Source of the DNA: JAGZHZ01 sp963929865
GTDB taxonomy: Bacteria; Bacillota; Clostridia; Lachnospirales; Lachnospiraceae
Assembly (NCBI GenBank): GCA_963929865.1
Contig: CAWVKK010000007.1
Span: forward strand, 1-48,501
Length of the DNA stretch: 48,501 nucleotides
Direction of reading: 5' to 3'
In this document: positions 1-7,672 of the stretch, piece by piece
Layout of the letters: every line of letters begins with the position of its first letter
Position numbering within the stretch: position 1 is the stretch's first letter
Position numbers and translations under genes: made by a program
Notes under the pieces: model-generated
Database searches by the model: none
What the model was told of the DNA's origin: nothing
The model's input: the letters and a program-made list of their open reading frames with translations, nothing else

Positions 1-50
1 CGGATAACAGATTTTGAGTCTGTCTCGTCTGCCAATTCCGACACACCGGC
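1..50 (-). tRNA. tRNA-Leu (anticodon CAA), 3' part outside the window
   Basis: Read on the minus strand the segment begins GCCGGTG, has a D-arm (GAATTGGCAGACG) and an anticodon arm ACAGA-CTCAAAA-TCTGT, which places CAA at the anticodon. The bases after it (TATCCG) look like the start of the long variable arm typical of tRNA-Leu. The window edge cuts off the rest of the variable arm, the T-arm and the acceptor 3' strand. A good promoter lies 28 bp upstream. Confidence 0.88.
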
Positions 51-77
51 TTTTCTTGTTCTCTCAGAACATCATTT

Positions 78-106
78 ATGATATCATAGGCTTTTCAAAA
101 TTGCAA
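78..106 (-). promoter_or_regulatory. Sigma-A promoter of tRNA-Leu
   Basis: On the minus strand TTGCAA (101-106) and TATCAT (78-83) are separated by exactly 17 bp, and the tRNA 5' end follows 28 bp downstream. Confidence 0.75.
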
Positions 107-193
107 GTACTTTTTTCGCAATTTCAAATGTTTTTTTATTTTTTTACATTTTCCTGAAAATCAGTCAAACTAAACCTTCTTTTGCGGTCAAAG

Positions 194-235
194 AACCTCC
201 CCTGAGCGAGCCTTATTGTCTCGCCAGGAGAGGTT
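194..235 (-). terminator. Terminator after lysA
   Basis: An inverted repeat AACCTC...GAGGTT with a nearly continuous GC-rich stem (CCTGGCGAG pairing with CTCGCTCAGG) lies 15 bp beyond the lysA stop on the minus strand. The T-run is weak (TTCTTTG), so termination strength is uncertain. Confidence 0.6.
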
Positions 236-249
236 TCTCTATGAGATGT

Positions 250-1524
250 TTATCCCTGGATCAGTTTTTCGTAAATCGGAAAACAGTCGAACGTGGCAAA
301 ATAATCTTTCGGCGTCTCCGCTCTCCGGATCATCTGAACGCTCCCGTCCTCTTTTAGCAATAACTCAGACGATTTCAGTTTTCCGTTGTAGTTGTACCCC
401 ATCGCAAATCCATGTGCGCCTGTGTCGTGGATGAACAGGTAATCTCCCATTTCAATCTCCGGGAGCATCCGGTCGATCGCAAATTTATCATTGTTTTCGC
501 ACAGAGACCCTGTGATGTCATACTTGTGGTCACACGCTTCCTCTTCTTTTCCCAGCACAGTAATGTGATGGTAGGCGCCGTACATAGCGGGGCGCATCAA
601 ATTGACTGCGCAGGCGTCTACGCCGATATATTCTTTGTGTGTGTGCTTCTGGTTGATCGCCTTTGTCACCAGAGCGCCGTACGGTCCTGTCATAAAGCGT
701 CCCAGCTCTGTATAGACCGCGACGTTTCCCATGCCCGCCGGGACTAAAACCTGCTCATACACTTCCTTGACGCTTGCTCCGATTTTCAGGATATCATTCG
801 GCTCTTGATCAGGTCGGTACGGGATTCCGATTCCTCCGGAGAGATTGATAAAGGTAATCTCCGCTCCTGTCTCTTCTTTGAGTCTGACCGCCGTCTCAAA
901 CAAAATTTTGGCCAGCATTGGATAGTAGTCGTTTGTCACCGTGTTGCTCGCCAGAAACGCATGGATGCCGAACTCTTCCACGCCTTTTTCTTTCATCATC
1001 CGAAACGCCTCAAAGAGCTGTTCCGTCGTCATGCCGTACTTTGCGTCCCCCGGGTTGTCCATAATGTCATTGCTGATTTTAAAGATTCCTCCCGGATTGT
1101 AGCGGCAGCTCATCTTTTTTGGAAGTCTTCCCAGTGCTTTCTCTACAATCTCCACATGTGTGATGTCATCCAGGTTGATGATCCCATTTAGCTGGGCTGC
1201 TTTTTTGAATTCCTCCACCGGCGTGTCGTTCGAGGAGAACATAATATCGTCCCCGGACGCTCCGACCGCATTGGCCATCATCAGCTCTGTCATGGAAGAG
1301 CAGTCGCATCCGCAGCCATACTCTCTTAAAATCTGAAGCAGAAATGGGTTCGGCGTTGCCTTCACCGCAAAATATTCTTTATATCCCGGATTCCAGGAAA
1401 ATGCCTCATACAGCTTTTTTACATTTTCCCGTATCCCTCTCTCGTCATACAGATGAAACGGCGTCGGATACGTCTTTGCCATTTCTTTTACCTGTTCTAA
1501 GGTTACAAACGGATGTTTTTTCAT
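250..1524 (-). CDS. lysA: Diaminopimelate decarboxylase
   Basis: PLP-dependent fold-III decarboxylase that converts meso-diaminopimelate to lysine, the last step of lysine synthesis. The 424-residue length fits the family. The pyridoxal-binding lysine is probably K55 in YFAVKATPNP. Family landmarks include the glycine-rich NLSGGIGIPY phosphate-binding region and GSLCENNDK, which supplies the active-site cysteine from the second subunit. The ATG is preceded by AGGAG at about 9 nt. It lies 27 bp after pyk on the same strand and is probably the last gene of the corA-rhomboid-pyk-lysA operon, ending at a hairpin terminator. A related arginine or ornithine decarboxylase of the same fold is less likely because of the CENNDK-type motif. 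Confidence 0.9.
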   Translation of the reverse strand: MKKHPFVTLEQVKEMAKTYPTPFHLYDERGIRENVKKLYEAFSWNPGYKEYFAVKATPNPFLLQILREYGCGCDCSSMTELMMANAVGASGDDIMFSSNDTPVEEFKKAAQLNGIINLDDITHVEIVEKALGRLPKKMSCRYNPGGIFKISNDIMDNPGDAKYGMTTEQLFEAFRMMKEKGVEEFGIHAFLASNTVTNDYYPMLAKILFETAVRLKEETGAEITFINLSGGIGIPYRPDQEPNDILKIGASVKEVYEQVLVPAGMGNVAVYTELGRFMTGPYGALVTKAINQKHTHKEYIGVDACAVNLMRPAMYGAYHHITVLGKEEEACDHKYDITGSLCENNDKFAIDRMLPEIEMGDYLFIHDTGAHGFAMGYNYNGKLKSSELLLKEDGSVQMIRRAETPKDYFATFDCFPIYEKLIQG

Positions 1525-1551
1525 TTTCAGTCGCTCCTATTTCAGTATTTC

Positions 1552-2988
1552 TTATTTTGCCTCGATTACGTGCATCATATTCGTCATCGCGCCTTCTCCC
1601 GTCACCATGTTCGTAGCCGGATCTCCCGCTGTCAGGACAATGAGCTCTCCTTTTTTCACAAGCTTTTTCTGGCGTACCAGGCGGACGGAATTCTCAATCA
1701 TGATCTGCGTGGATGTTTCTCCCATTCCTTTTAACGGGTAGACGCCCCAGTAAAGCTGCATACGGCGCACTGCGTCCGGATTTGGAGAAATCGCGTAGAT
1801 CGGTACCTGTGGACGGAAGTTTGAGATGAGCCGCGCCGTCTGTCCGGAAATCGTCGGCGTTACAATACAGCACGCATTTAAATTCATAGCTGTGTGGACT
1901 GTGGAAAGCCCCACCGCCGAGGAAATATTCAAATCTTTGTGGCGCTTGTTCAGCGCCATCTGTCTTTGGAAGTCCAGGTGTACTTCCGTAGTCTCCGCAA
2001 TCTTTTCCATCATGCGCACCGCTTCCACCGGATATTTTCCCATCGCAGTCTCCCCGGAAAGCATAATCGCATCGCTTCCGTCGTAAATCGCGTTTGCGAC
2101 GTCCCCCGCCTCTGCTCTCGTCGGTCTGGGATTTCGGATCATGGAATCGAGCATCTGGGTTGCCGTGATGACCGGCTTTACCTGCTCGTTGCATTTGCTG
2201 ATGATCATCTTCTGGATGTACGGAACCTCCTCAGGCGGAATCTCGACTCCAAGGTCTCCTCTCGCCACCATCACCGCGTCTGCTTCCTCAATAATCTCGT
2301 CGATGTTCTGCACTCCTTCTGCGTTCTCTACCTTTGCGATGATTCCGATATGCTCTGCGTGGTGTTCCCGCAGTAATTTCCGGATTTCCCGGATACACGC
2401 CGCATTGCGCACAAAAGAAGCGGCTATATAATCGAATCCCTGTTTGATTCCAAATAAAATGTCCTGTTTGTCTTTATCCGTAACGGCCGGAAGGTTGACG
2501 CTGACATTCGGAACATTGATTCCTTTTTTCTCTCCCAGCTCGCCTCCATTTTTGACGATGCAGTGAATTTCCTTCGGCGTCACTTTTCCCACGATCAGCT
2601 CGATCAATCCGTCGTCAATCAGAATCCGGTCCCCCGACTTTACGTCATTGGAAAGCTCCGGGTACGTAATCGAGCAGTGCGTCTCGTCTCCGACTGTCTC
2701 CTCCGTACACAGCCGGAAGGAAGCGCCTTCTCTGAGCAGCACCTTTTTTCCGTCCTTCAAAGTGCCGGTCCGGATCTCCGGTCCTTTTGTATCCAAAATT
2801 AAAGCGATCGGCTTGTCCAGCTCCTCGCGGACACTCTTTACCAGCTTTACTCTTTGGCTGTGTTCTTCGTAATCGCCATGCGAAAAGTTAAATCTCGCCA
2901 AATCCATTCCGCTTTTTGCCAGCTCCATCACTAAATCTCTGTCGTCTGAATTTGGTCCCATGGTACAGATGATTTTCGTTTTTTTCAT
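1552..2988 (-). CDS. pyk: Pyruvate kinase
   Basis: Catalyses the last glycolytic step, phosphoenolpyruvate plus ADP to pyruvate plus ATP, in the cytoplasm. The 478-residue protein opens with KTKIICTMGP and carries ARFNFSHG, the K-containing KVENAEG, the Mg-binding MVARGDLGVEIP and the substrate motif ITATQMLDSM...RPTRAE. It ends after the regulatory C domain and lacks the extra PEP-utiliser domain found in Bacillus enzymes. GGGAGG precedes the ATG. It sits 22 bp after the rhomboid-like gene and 27 bp before lysA on the same strand, so co-transcription from the corA promoter is likely. An internal promoter was not seen. Confidence 0.96.
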   Translation of the reverse strand: MKKTKIICTMGPNSDDRDLVMELAKSGMDLARFNFSHGDYEEHSQRVKLVKSVREELDKPIALILDTKGPEIRTGTLKDGKKVLLREGASFRLCTEETVGDETHCSITYPELSNDVKSGDRILIDDGLIELIVGKVTPKEIHCIVKNGGELGEKKGINVPNVSVNLPAVTDKDKQDILFGIKQGFDYIAASFVRNAACIREIRKLLREHHAEHIGIIAKVENAEGVQNIDEIIEEADAVMVARGDLGVEIPPEEVPYIQKMIISKCNEQVKPVITATQMLDSMIRNPRPTRAEAGDVANAIYDGSDAIMLSGETAMGKYPVEAVRMMEKIAETTEVHLDFQRQMALNKRHKDLNISSAVGLSTVHTAMNLNACCIVTPTISGQTARLISNFRPQVPIYAISPNPDAVRRMQLYWGVYPLKGMGETSTQIMIENSVRLVRQKKLVKKGELIVLTAGDPATNMVTGEGAMTNMMHVIEAK

Positions 2989-3010
2989 TCTCTTCCTCCC
3001 TTATTTTCTT

Positions 3011-3877
3011 TTACTGTTTTTTATCATGGTGTACATGTTCATGTGTAAACAAATGATCCTGACAGTATTCATAATTTCCCTCACATTTCGAGCAAAACCG
3101 AAATTCCAGATCGTCTCCGTCCAGCTCCGTTCTCCCGCAGACTGCACATTTGTGCTTCGTAATCTGATTTTTTTTGTTTGTGTGAGAATGGGGAGCCGAA
3201 TTTACCTGTTTTTTAAACTTATGCTTTCTGCGAAGCTCAGACGGCGAAACCCTCCAGTACTGGATTTCACCCAGAAAAAACAGCAGAAAATTAAAGAGCG
3301 ATGCGATAATCACAACGCGGTTTACCCAGTTTCCCATAATGAATGCGTATAAAATATAGCAGGCGTCCAGCAGGGCAAGCCATTTGATCTTAATCGGGAT
3401 AATAAAGTACAGCAGCATCTGCATATCCGGATAGCTGGCTGCAAACGCAAAAAAGATCGACAGGCAGATATAGTATGTGCTGAATGTCGTCCCTAAAAGG
3501 ATCTGCGTCCCTTGCAGGGCAAAAATTCCATATACGACAAACGCTCCGATCAGGGTCGTAATCGTTCCTGTAAAAATATACAGATTATAGCGGAAGGTTC
3601 CCCATGTCCGCTCCAGCGCCGTTCCCAGCGAGTAGTACACCATCAGCATAATCAGCGTAAAAATGTCAAATTGTCCCGGCGGAATTATGACCCATGTTAT
3701 GAGTCTCCAGATCTGTCCTTCCAAAATCAAAGCCGGCTCCAGCGTCAGATAGGACAGAAGAGAGGAGCCAAAAAGCTCCAGCACATATCCTGCCGCATAG
3801 AGGATAATCATATACATGGTCAGATTCGGGATGGCGTACCGCCCGAATCTGCGCTGTAATTTGTCAATTAATTTCAT
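3011..3877 (-). CDS. Rhomboid-like membrane protein with C-terminal zinc-binding tail; probable non-protease
   Basis: About 288 residues with six predicted hydrophobic segments (roughly residues 20-220) followed by a soluble tail. Rhomboid features are WRLITW near the first loop and GTALERTWGTFR after the second segment. The catalytic GxSG serine motif is replaced by GTTFSTY, and no histidine is seen in the last membrane helix, so a protease function is doubtful. The tail has CAVC...CSKC...CQDH, arranged like a zinc ribbon, then a His-rich end (HEHVHHDKK). The ATG at 3877 is preferred to an upstream in-frame TTG at 3895 because AAAGGG lies 6 nt before it. It sits between corA and pyk in a tight operon. 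Its job is unknown. Confidence 0.75.
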   Translation of the reverse strand: MKLIDKLQRRFGRYAIPNLTMYMIILYAAGYVLELFGSSLLSYLTLEPALILEGQIWRLITWVIIPPGQFDIFTLIMLMVYYSLGTALERTWGTFRYNLYIFTGTITTLIGAFVVYGIFALQGTQILLGTTFSTYYICLSIFFAFAASYPDMQMLLYFIIPIKIKWLALLDACYILYAFIMGNWVNRVVIIASLFNFLLFFLGEIQYWRVSPSELRRKHKFKKQVNSAPHSHTNKKNQITKHKCAVCGRTELDGDDLEFRFCSKCEGNYEYCQDHLFTHEHVHHDKKQ

Positions 3878-3916
3878 AAGATACCCTTTCGTCAACAGCG
3901 GTCTTTTTCATTCAGA

Positions 3917-4858
3917 TCAGAATAAATTTTTCTTATAGAAAATCAGTGCAACTACCAGGCTTAGCAGAAGCGAAAATAAGATGACGAAGACAAACCCAAA
4001 CGGGCTGTCGGCAAACGGCATTCCGGAAGCATTGACATTCATGCCGTAGGCGCTGAAAATCATCGTCGGAATGGACATCACGATCGTCACCGTGGCGAGA
4101 AATTTCATCACGATATTCAAGTTGTTTGAAATGACGGAGGCAAACGCATCCATCGTCCCGCTTAAGATGCTGCTGTAAATATTCGCCATCTCAATGGCCT
4201 GTTTGTTCTCGATGATGACGTCTTCCAAAAGTTCGGTGTCCTCCGGATATTTTTTTATCGTCTCTGTCTTTAAAAGCTTTTCCAGCACAACCTCGTTCGA
4301 GCGCAGAGAAGTTGTAAAATACGTCAAACTTTTCTCCAGCTCCAAAAGTTCAATCAGCTCCTGGTTTTTCATGGATCCGTGCAGCTTTTTCTCAAGCACC
4401 TCGCTCTTTTTATCAATGATGCGCAGATAGTGGAGATACATACTGGCATTTTTGTACAGGATCTGCAGGATAAAGCGCGTTTTCATATAAGTAAAAAAGT
4501 TGCGCACTCTTCCGTCCATAAAGGCGGAGAGCACCGGCGTATCTTCCATGCATACCGTAAAAATCAGCTTGTCTGTCACCACAATCGACATGGGAATCGT
4601 GCCGAACCAGTCTTTGTCATTTCGTTCTTCAATCATCGGGACGTCGACAAGAACCATTGTGTAATTGTCCTCCACCTCGATACGCGAGCGTTCTTCCTCA
4701 TCCAGAGGCGCTCTTAAGTCGTCCATCTCAATTTTATATTCTTTTGAAATTTTCAGAATTTCAGTCGCTGTCGGATTGATCAGAGCAATCCAGCATCCCT
4801 CCTGTGCTTCGTTTACCTGCTGGATTTCTCCGTCCATCGTACGGAAAATTTTAACCAT
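3917..4858 (-). CDS. corA: CorA family divalent cation (Mg2+/Co2+) transporter
   Basis: 313 residues. A cytoplasmic alpha/beta domain and a long helical stalk are followed by two C-terminal membrane helices, with the signature YGMNV just after the first and a short basic tail (FYKKNLF). CorA proteins form pentameric channels for Mg2+, and some carry Co2+ or Ni2+. It is the first gene of an operon with the rhomboid-like gene, pyk and lysA. The promoter lies at 5039-5067, leaving a leader of about 170 nt that holds a small ORF with a good ribosome site (4930-4986), so expression may be controlled after transcription starts. A second CorA is encoded at 14685-15536. Confidence 0.92.
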   Translation of the reverse strand: MVKIFRTMDGEIQQVNEAQEGCWIALINPTATEILKISKEYKIEMDDLRAPLDEEERSRIEVEDNYTMVLVDVPMIEERNDKDWFGTIPMSIVVTDKLIFTVCMEDTPVLSAFMDGRVRNFFTYMKTRFILQILYKNASMYLHYLRIIDKKSEVLEKKLHGSMKNQELIELLELEKSLTYFTTSLRSNEVVLEKLLKTETIKKYPEDTELLEDVIIENKQAIEMANIYSSILSGTMDAFASVISNNLNIVMKFLATVTIVMSIPTMIFSAYGMNVNASGMPFADSPFGFVFVILFSLLLSLVVALIFYKKNLF

Positions 4859-4929
4859 AATTCCATGCCCCTTTCAAAAATGATCTGCGCACAGTCCCAG
4901 ACCATCTTTTCTGACCAAGCTCCTGGGTA

Positions 4930-4986
4930 CTATGCTTCCTTTTTTAATTGTGTTCTCTTTTCCCTAGGACTAGGCCCACCTTCCAT
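4930..4986 (-). CDS. Putative 18-residue leader peptide of the corA operon
   Basis: On the minus strand GGGAAGGTGATTCC precedes an ATG, giving a good Shine-Dalgarno match (AAGGTGAT) at about 4 nt. The frame encodes MEGGPSPREKRTQLKKEA and stops at TAG, 71 bp before the corA start. It lies wholly inside the predicted corA leader. Short, proline-containing, charged leader peptides upstream of Mg2+ transporters are known in enterobacteria (mgtL before mgtA, corL before corA), but no sequence kinship is claimed here. Translation and function are inferred, and the ORF could be chance inside a structured RNA leader. Confidence 0.5.
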   Translation of the reverse strand: MEGGPSPREKRTQLKKEA

Positions 4987-5038
4987 GGAATCACCTTCCC
5001 TTTCTTTTTTTAGATGCACTTTTTCTATGTTCATGGTT

Positions 5039-5067
5039 ATTATAATTTCAAAAAAATCATTTGTCAA
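5039..5067 (-). promoter_or_regulatory. Strong sigma-A promoter of the corA-rhomboid-pyk-lysA operon
   Basis: Consensus TTGACA (5062-5067) and TATAAT (5039-5044) on the minus strand with a 17-bp spacer. It is the only strong promoter seen for the four genes downstream and predicts a 5' leader of about 170 nt. Confidence 0.85.
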
Positions 5068-5094
5068 TCAAACGTCTGTAATTTTACATAATGT

Positions 5095-6192
5095 TCACGG
5101 TCTGAAAAACCGCTCCAGATATTCCATTCTGGACGTCATGGAAAGCATCATGCCGTCCAGAATGGTCAGCGCTGCCATCGCCTCTACCACAACGACCGCT
5201 CTGGGCACAATAACCGGGTCATGGCGTCCTTTGATGCGAACGCGGATGTCTTCTCCCTGTCTTGTCACTGTCTGCTGTTCTTTAAAGATGGAAGGCGTGG
5301 GCTTGACCGCCACCCGGAAAATGATGTCGCTTCCATCGCTGATGCCCCCTAAAATGCCTCCGGAATGGTTCGTACATTTTTGCGGTTTTCCGTCTTCTCC
5401 GGCGCGGTACGCATCGTTATTGCGCGATCCCTTTTCTTTTGCCGCCTGCATTCCGTCTCCAATCTCGAAGCCCTTGACAGCCCCGATGGAGCAGACCGCC
5501 TTTGCCAGATTGGCGCTGAGCTTGTCAAATACCGGCTCCCCGACTGCCGGTTTCATGTGGTGCACGATGCACTCGATGATTCCTCCTGAGGAATCCTCCT
5601 CTTTCATGCACGCTTCTACATACTGAGCCGCTTCCTGCGCCGCCTGCGCGTCCGGCATGCAGAAGGGATTATCTGCGATCTCCTCTTCGCAGAACTTATG
5701 AATTTCCACCGGTCCGATCGCTTTTGTGTACGTGGTAAACGTAATGCCGAGCTGATTTAAAATTTTAACGGCGATGGCCCCGGCCGCCACTCTTCCGATT
5801 GTCTCTCTGCCGGAGGAACGTCCTCCCCCTGTGTAATCGCGGAATCCATACTTTAAATCATAAGTCAGATCGGCATGTCCGGGGCGGTAATAGTCAGCGA
5901 TCTCGCTGTAATCCTGCGAGCGCTGCGTCTTGTTGTAGACAATCATAGAAATCGGAGTTCCCGTCGTCTTTCCCTCGAAAATCCCGGAGAGAATTTCCAC
6001 GGCGTCCTCCTCCTTTCTTGAGGTCGCATACCGGCTTTTCCCCGGCTTGCGCCGGTCCAAAAAAATCTGAACGTCTTTTTCCGACAGTTCCAGCCCTGCC
6101 GGACAGCCGTCTACCACCACGCCCACTGCCTTTCCGTGCGATTCTCCCCATGTCGAAATTTTAAAGCATGTTCCAAATACTGATCCTGCCAT
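5095..6192 (-). CDS. aroC: Chorismate synthase
   Basis: Converts 5-enolpyruvylshikimate-3-phosphate to chorismate, the end of the shikimate pathway, using reduced FMN. The 365-residue protein begins MAGSVFG...STWGESHG, the first family signature, and has DYTGGGRSSGRETIGRVAAG, the FMN/substrate region. The start at 6192 is chosen over an upstream in-frame one because AAAGGAAG lies about 6 nt before it and homologues begin this way. It follows the lactonase gene but is separated from it by a hairpin terminator. A promoter was not resolved in the short space between. Confidence 0.95.
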   Translation of the reverse strand: MAGSVFGTCFKISTWGESHGKAVGVVVDGCPAGLELSEKDVQIFLDRRKPGKSRYATSRKEEDAVEILSGIFEGKTTGTPISMIVYNKTQRSQDYSEIADYYRPGHADLTYDLKYGFRDYTGGGRSSGRETIGRVAAGAIAVKILNQLGITFTTYTKAIGPVEIHKFCEEEIADNPFCMPDAQAAQEAAQYVEACMKEEDSSGGIIECIVHHMKPAVGEPVFDKLSANLAKAVCSIGAVKGFEIGDGMQAAKEKGSRNNDAYRAGEDGKPQKCTNHSGGILGGISDGSDIIFRVAVKPTPSIFKEQQTVTRQGEDIRVRIKGRHDPVIVPRAVVVVEAMAALTILDGMMLSMTSRMEYLERFFRP

Positions 6193-6251
6193 TTTTTCTT
6201 CCTTTCCGTTTTTTCTTGTGCTTAAGCCGCTGTTCCGCTCCAACAAAGAAA

Positions 6252-6297
6252 CGGTTCAAAATGATTGCAGCCTTTTTCTGCTTTTCACTTTGAACCG
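6252..6297 (-). terminator. Terminator after the lactonase gene
   Basis: Arms CGGTTCAAA and TTTGAACCG pair around a 28-nt loop. On the minus strand the second arm is followed by TTTCTTTG. It lies 18 bp beyond the lactonase stop. Confidence 0.65.
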
Positions 6298-6314
6298 CTC
6301 CCTTCTCTCCTTTC

Positions 6315-7391
6315 CTACTTCTCAGCCTCTTCTCCTGCATCTGTTACTTTTGAGATCAAGATACAATTCGGCGTCTCCAGTTTAATCGGACGTCCTTTCA
6401 TCACAAGCAGTTTCTTCTCATAATCTACATGGAAGAAACGGATTTCATTCGACTCATGGTTTAAGACAACCAAGGTCTTCTCATCCGGAAAGATATCCAG
6501 ATCCTTCGGATATTTTCCGCTGATCGGCAAAATACACAGCTGCGTCAGCATACCGGTCTCTTCGTTGATCTGGAATACTCCGGCGCTGTTGTCCCCTGCC
6601 GAAGAACAGTATAAATATTTCCCGCTCGGGGCGATTTTCATTCCGGAAGCAGCGCACGCCATCTCCTCTGTGTCCATCTGGGTGCTCACGGTCTGAATCA
6701 AATCAAACTGCGGGGATTTTCCGCTTCCGTCGTAGCTGTAAACTTCAATCTCGTTTGACAGCTCGCACAGCACGTATGCAAATTTTCCGTTTTTGCTGAA
6801 TCGGATCAGCCTTGGAGCCGATTCCAGTTTGCAGCGCAAAATATCGTACAGCTTCAGTTTCCCGGTTACAGGGCTGACCGTGTACAGTTTGATCTGGTCA
6901 ATCCCATTGTCCACTGCGCACAGATATTTGCCGTCCGGAGTCGGAGTGACACAGCTGACATGAGGGCGGAAGTTGCGCTCTGCCACGCTTCCCAGTCCCT
7001 TGTGAAAAATGCCGTCCACCACGCTTCCCAGCCTTCCGTCCTTGTGGATGCGCACTACGCTGACTTTTCCGTCGTGGTATCCGCCCACAAACAAAAATCT
7101 GCCGGCCTGGTCCGTCGAGAGAAAGCATCCTCTCATGCCGTCGATTCCCACCTGGTTGATCGGCGTCAATCCTCCGTCTTTTTCAATTTTCAGCACCTCG
7201 ACTCCTTCATCCGCAATCGAATACAGATATTCTCCGTTGTTTGATTTCGTGACATGCGAGGCGTTGTTGACCGGCACAACCTCTCTCTCTGTCATATATC
7301 CGGCTTCTACGTCCAGATCATATACGTGAATCCCTACGCTGCTTCCGTGAGTATAGGTACCGACATAAGCAACATACTTTTCTTTTCCCAT
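6315..7391 (-). CDS. Lactonase family beta-propeller protein (6-phosphogluconolactonase-like)
   Basis: 358 residues with repeated propeller-blade sequences (VSCVTPTPDGKYLCAVDNG, APSGKYLYCSSAGDN, DIFPDEKTLVVLNHES), matching the YbhE/Pgl family of seven-bladed propellers (Lactonase, PF10282). Family members hydrolyse 6-phosphogluconolactone or related lactones, but many are uncharacterised, so the substrate is not certain. The ATG at 7391 follows AAGGAGGACACAAAG, which is why longer in-frame starts are rejected. It is a single gene with its own promoter, divergent from potABCD, and a terminator after it. Confidence 0.8.
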   Translation of the reverse strand: MGKEKYVAYVGTYTHGSSVGIHVYDLDVEAGYMTEREVVPVNNASHVTKSNNGEYLYSIADEGVEVLKIEKDGGLTPINQVGIDGMRGCFLSTDQAGRFLFVGGYHDGKVSVVRIHKDGRLGSVVDGIFHKGLGSVAERNFRPHVSCVTPTPDGKYLCAVDNGIDQIKLYTVSPVTGKLKLYDILRCKLESAPRLIRFSKNGKFAYVLCELSNEIEVYSYDGSGKSPQFDLIQTVSTQMDTEEMACAASGMKIAPSGKYLYCSSAGDNSAGVFQINEETGMLTQLCILPISGKYPKDLDIFPDEKTLVVLNHESNEIRFFHVDYEKKLLVMKGRPIKLETPNCILISKVTDAGEEAEK

Positions 7392-7467
7392 CTTTGTGTC
7401 CTCCTTAGCGCACAGCTTTTCGTCTTTTAGTCTGCAGTAAGACATTTCACTCTTTTTCATAGAAAAC

Positions 7468-7496
7468 ATTCTACCATAAACTATGAATTTTGTTAA
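7468..7496 (-). promoter_or_regulatory. Promoter of the lactonase gene
   Basis: TTAACA (7491-7496) and TAGAAT (7468-7473) on the minus strand with a 17-bp spacer, about 75 bp before the start codon. Confidence 0.7.
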
Positions 7497-7525
7497 GTGT
7501 AAATGATTCTTTTGCTGAAATTTTA

Positions 7526-7553
7526 TTGACACTTTTCTGCAAATGTGTATAAT
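7526..7553 (+). promoter_or_regulatory. Promoter of potA-potB-potCD
   Basis: TTGACA (7526-7531) and TATAAT (7548-7553), both consensus, with a 16-bp spacer. The leader to potA is about 110 nt and holds a small hairpin (TTTCCTG-TTT-CAGGAAA near 7620) with no clear riboswitch. Confidence 0.8.
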
Positions 7554-7672
7554 CAAATCTGCCGCACGATAAATTGAAAACGTCAGGTTTTTCCTGTCTT
7601 TCTATCTGAATGCCGGCTGTTTTCCTGTTTCAGGAAATCTCTGGATTTTTTATATATTGAGGAGGCGTAACC

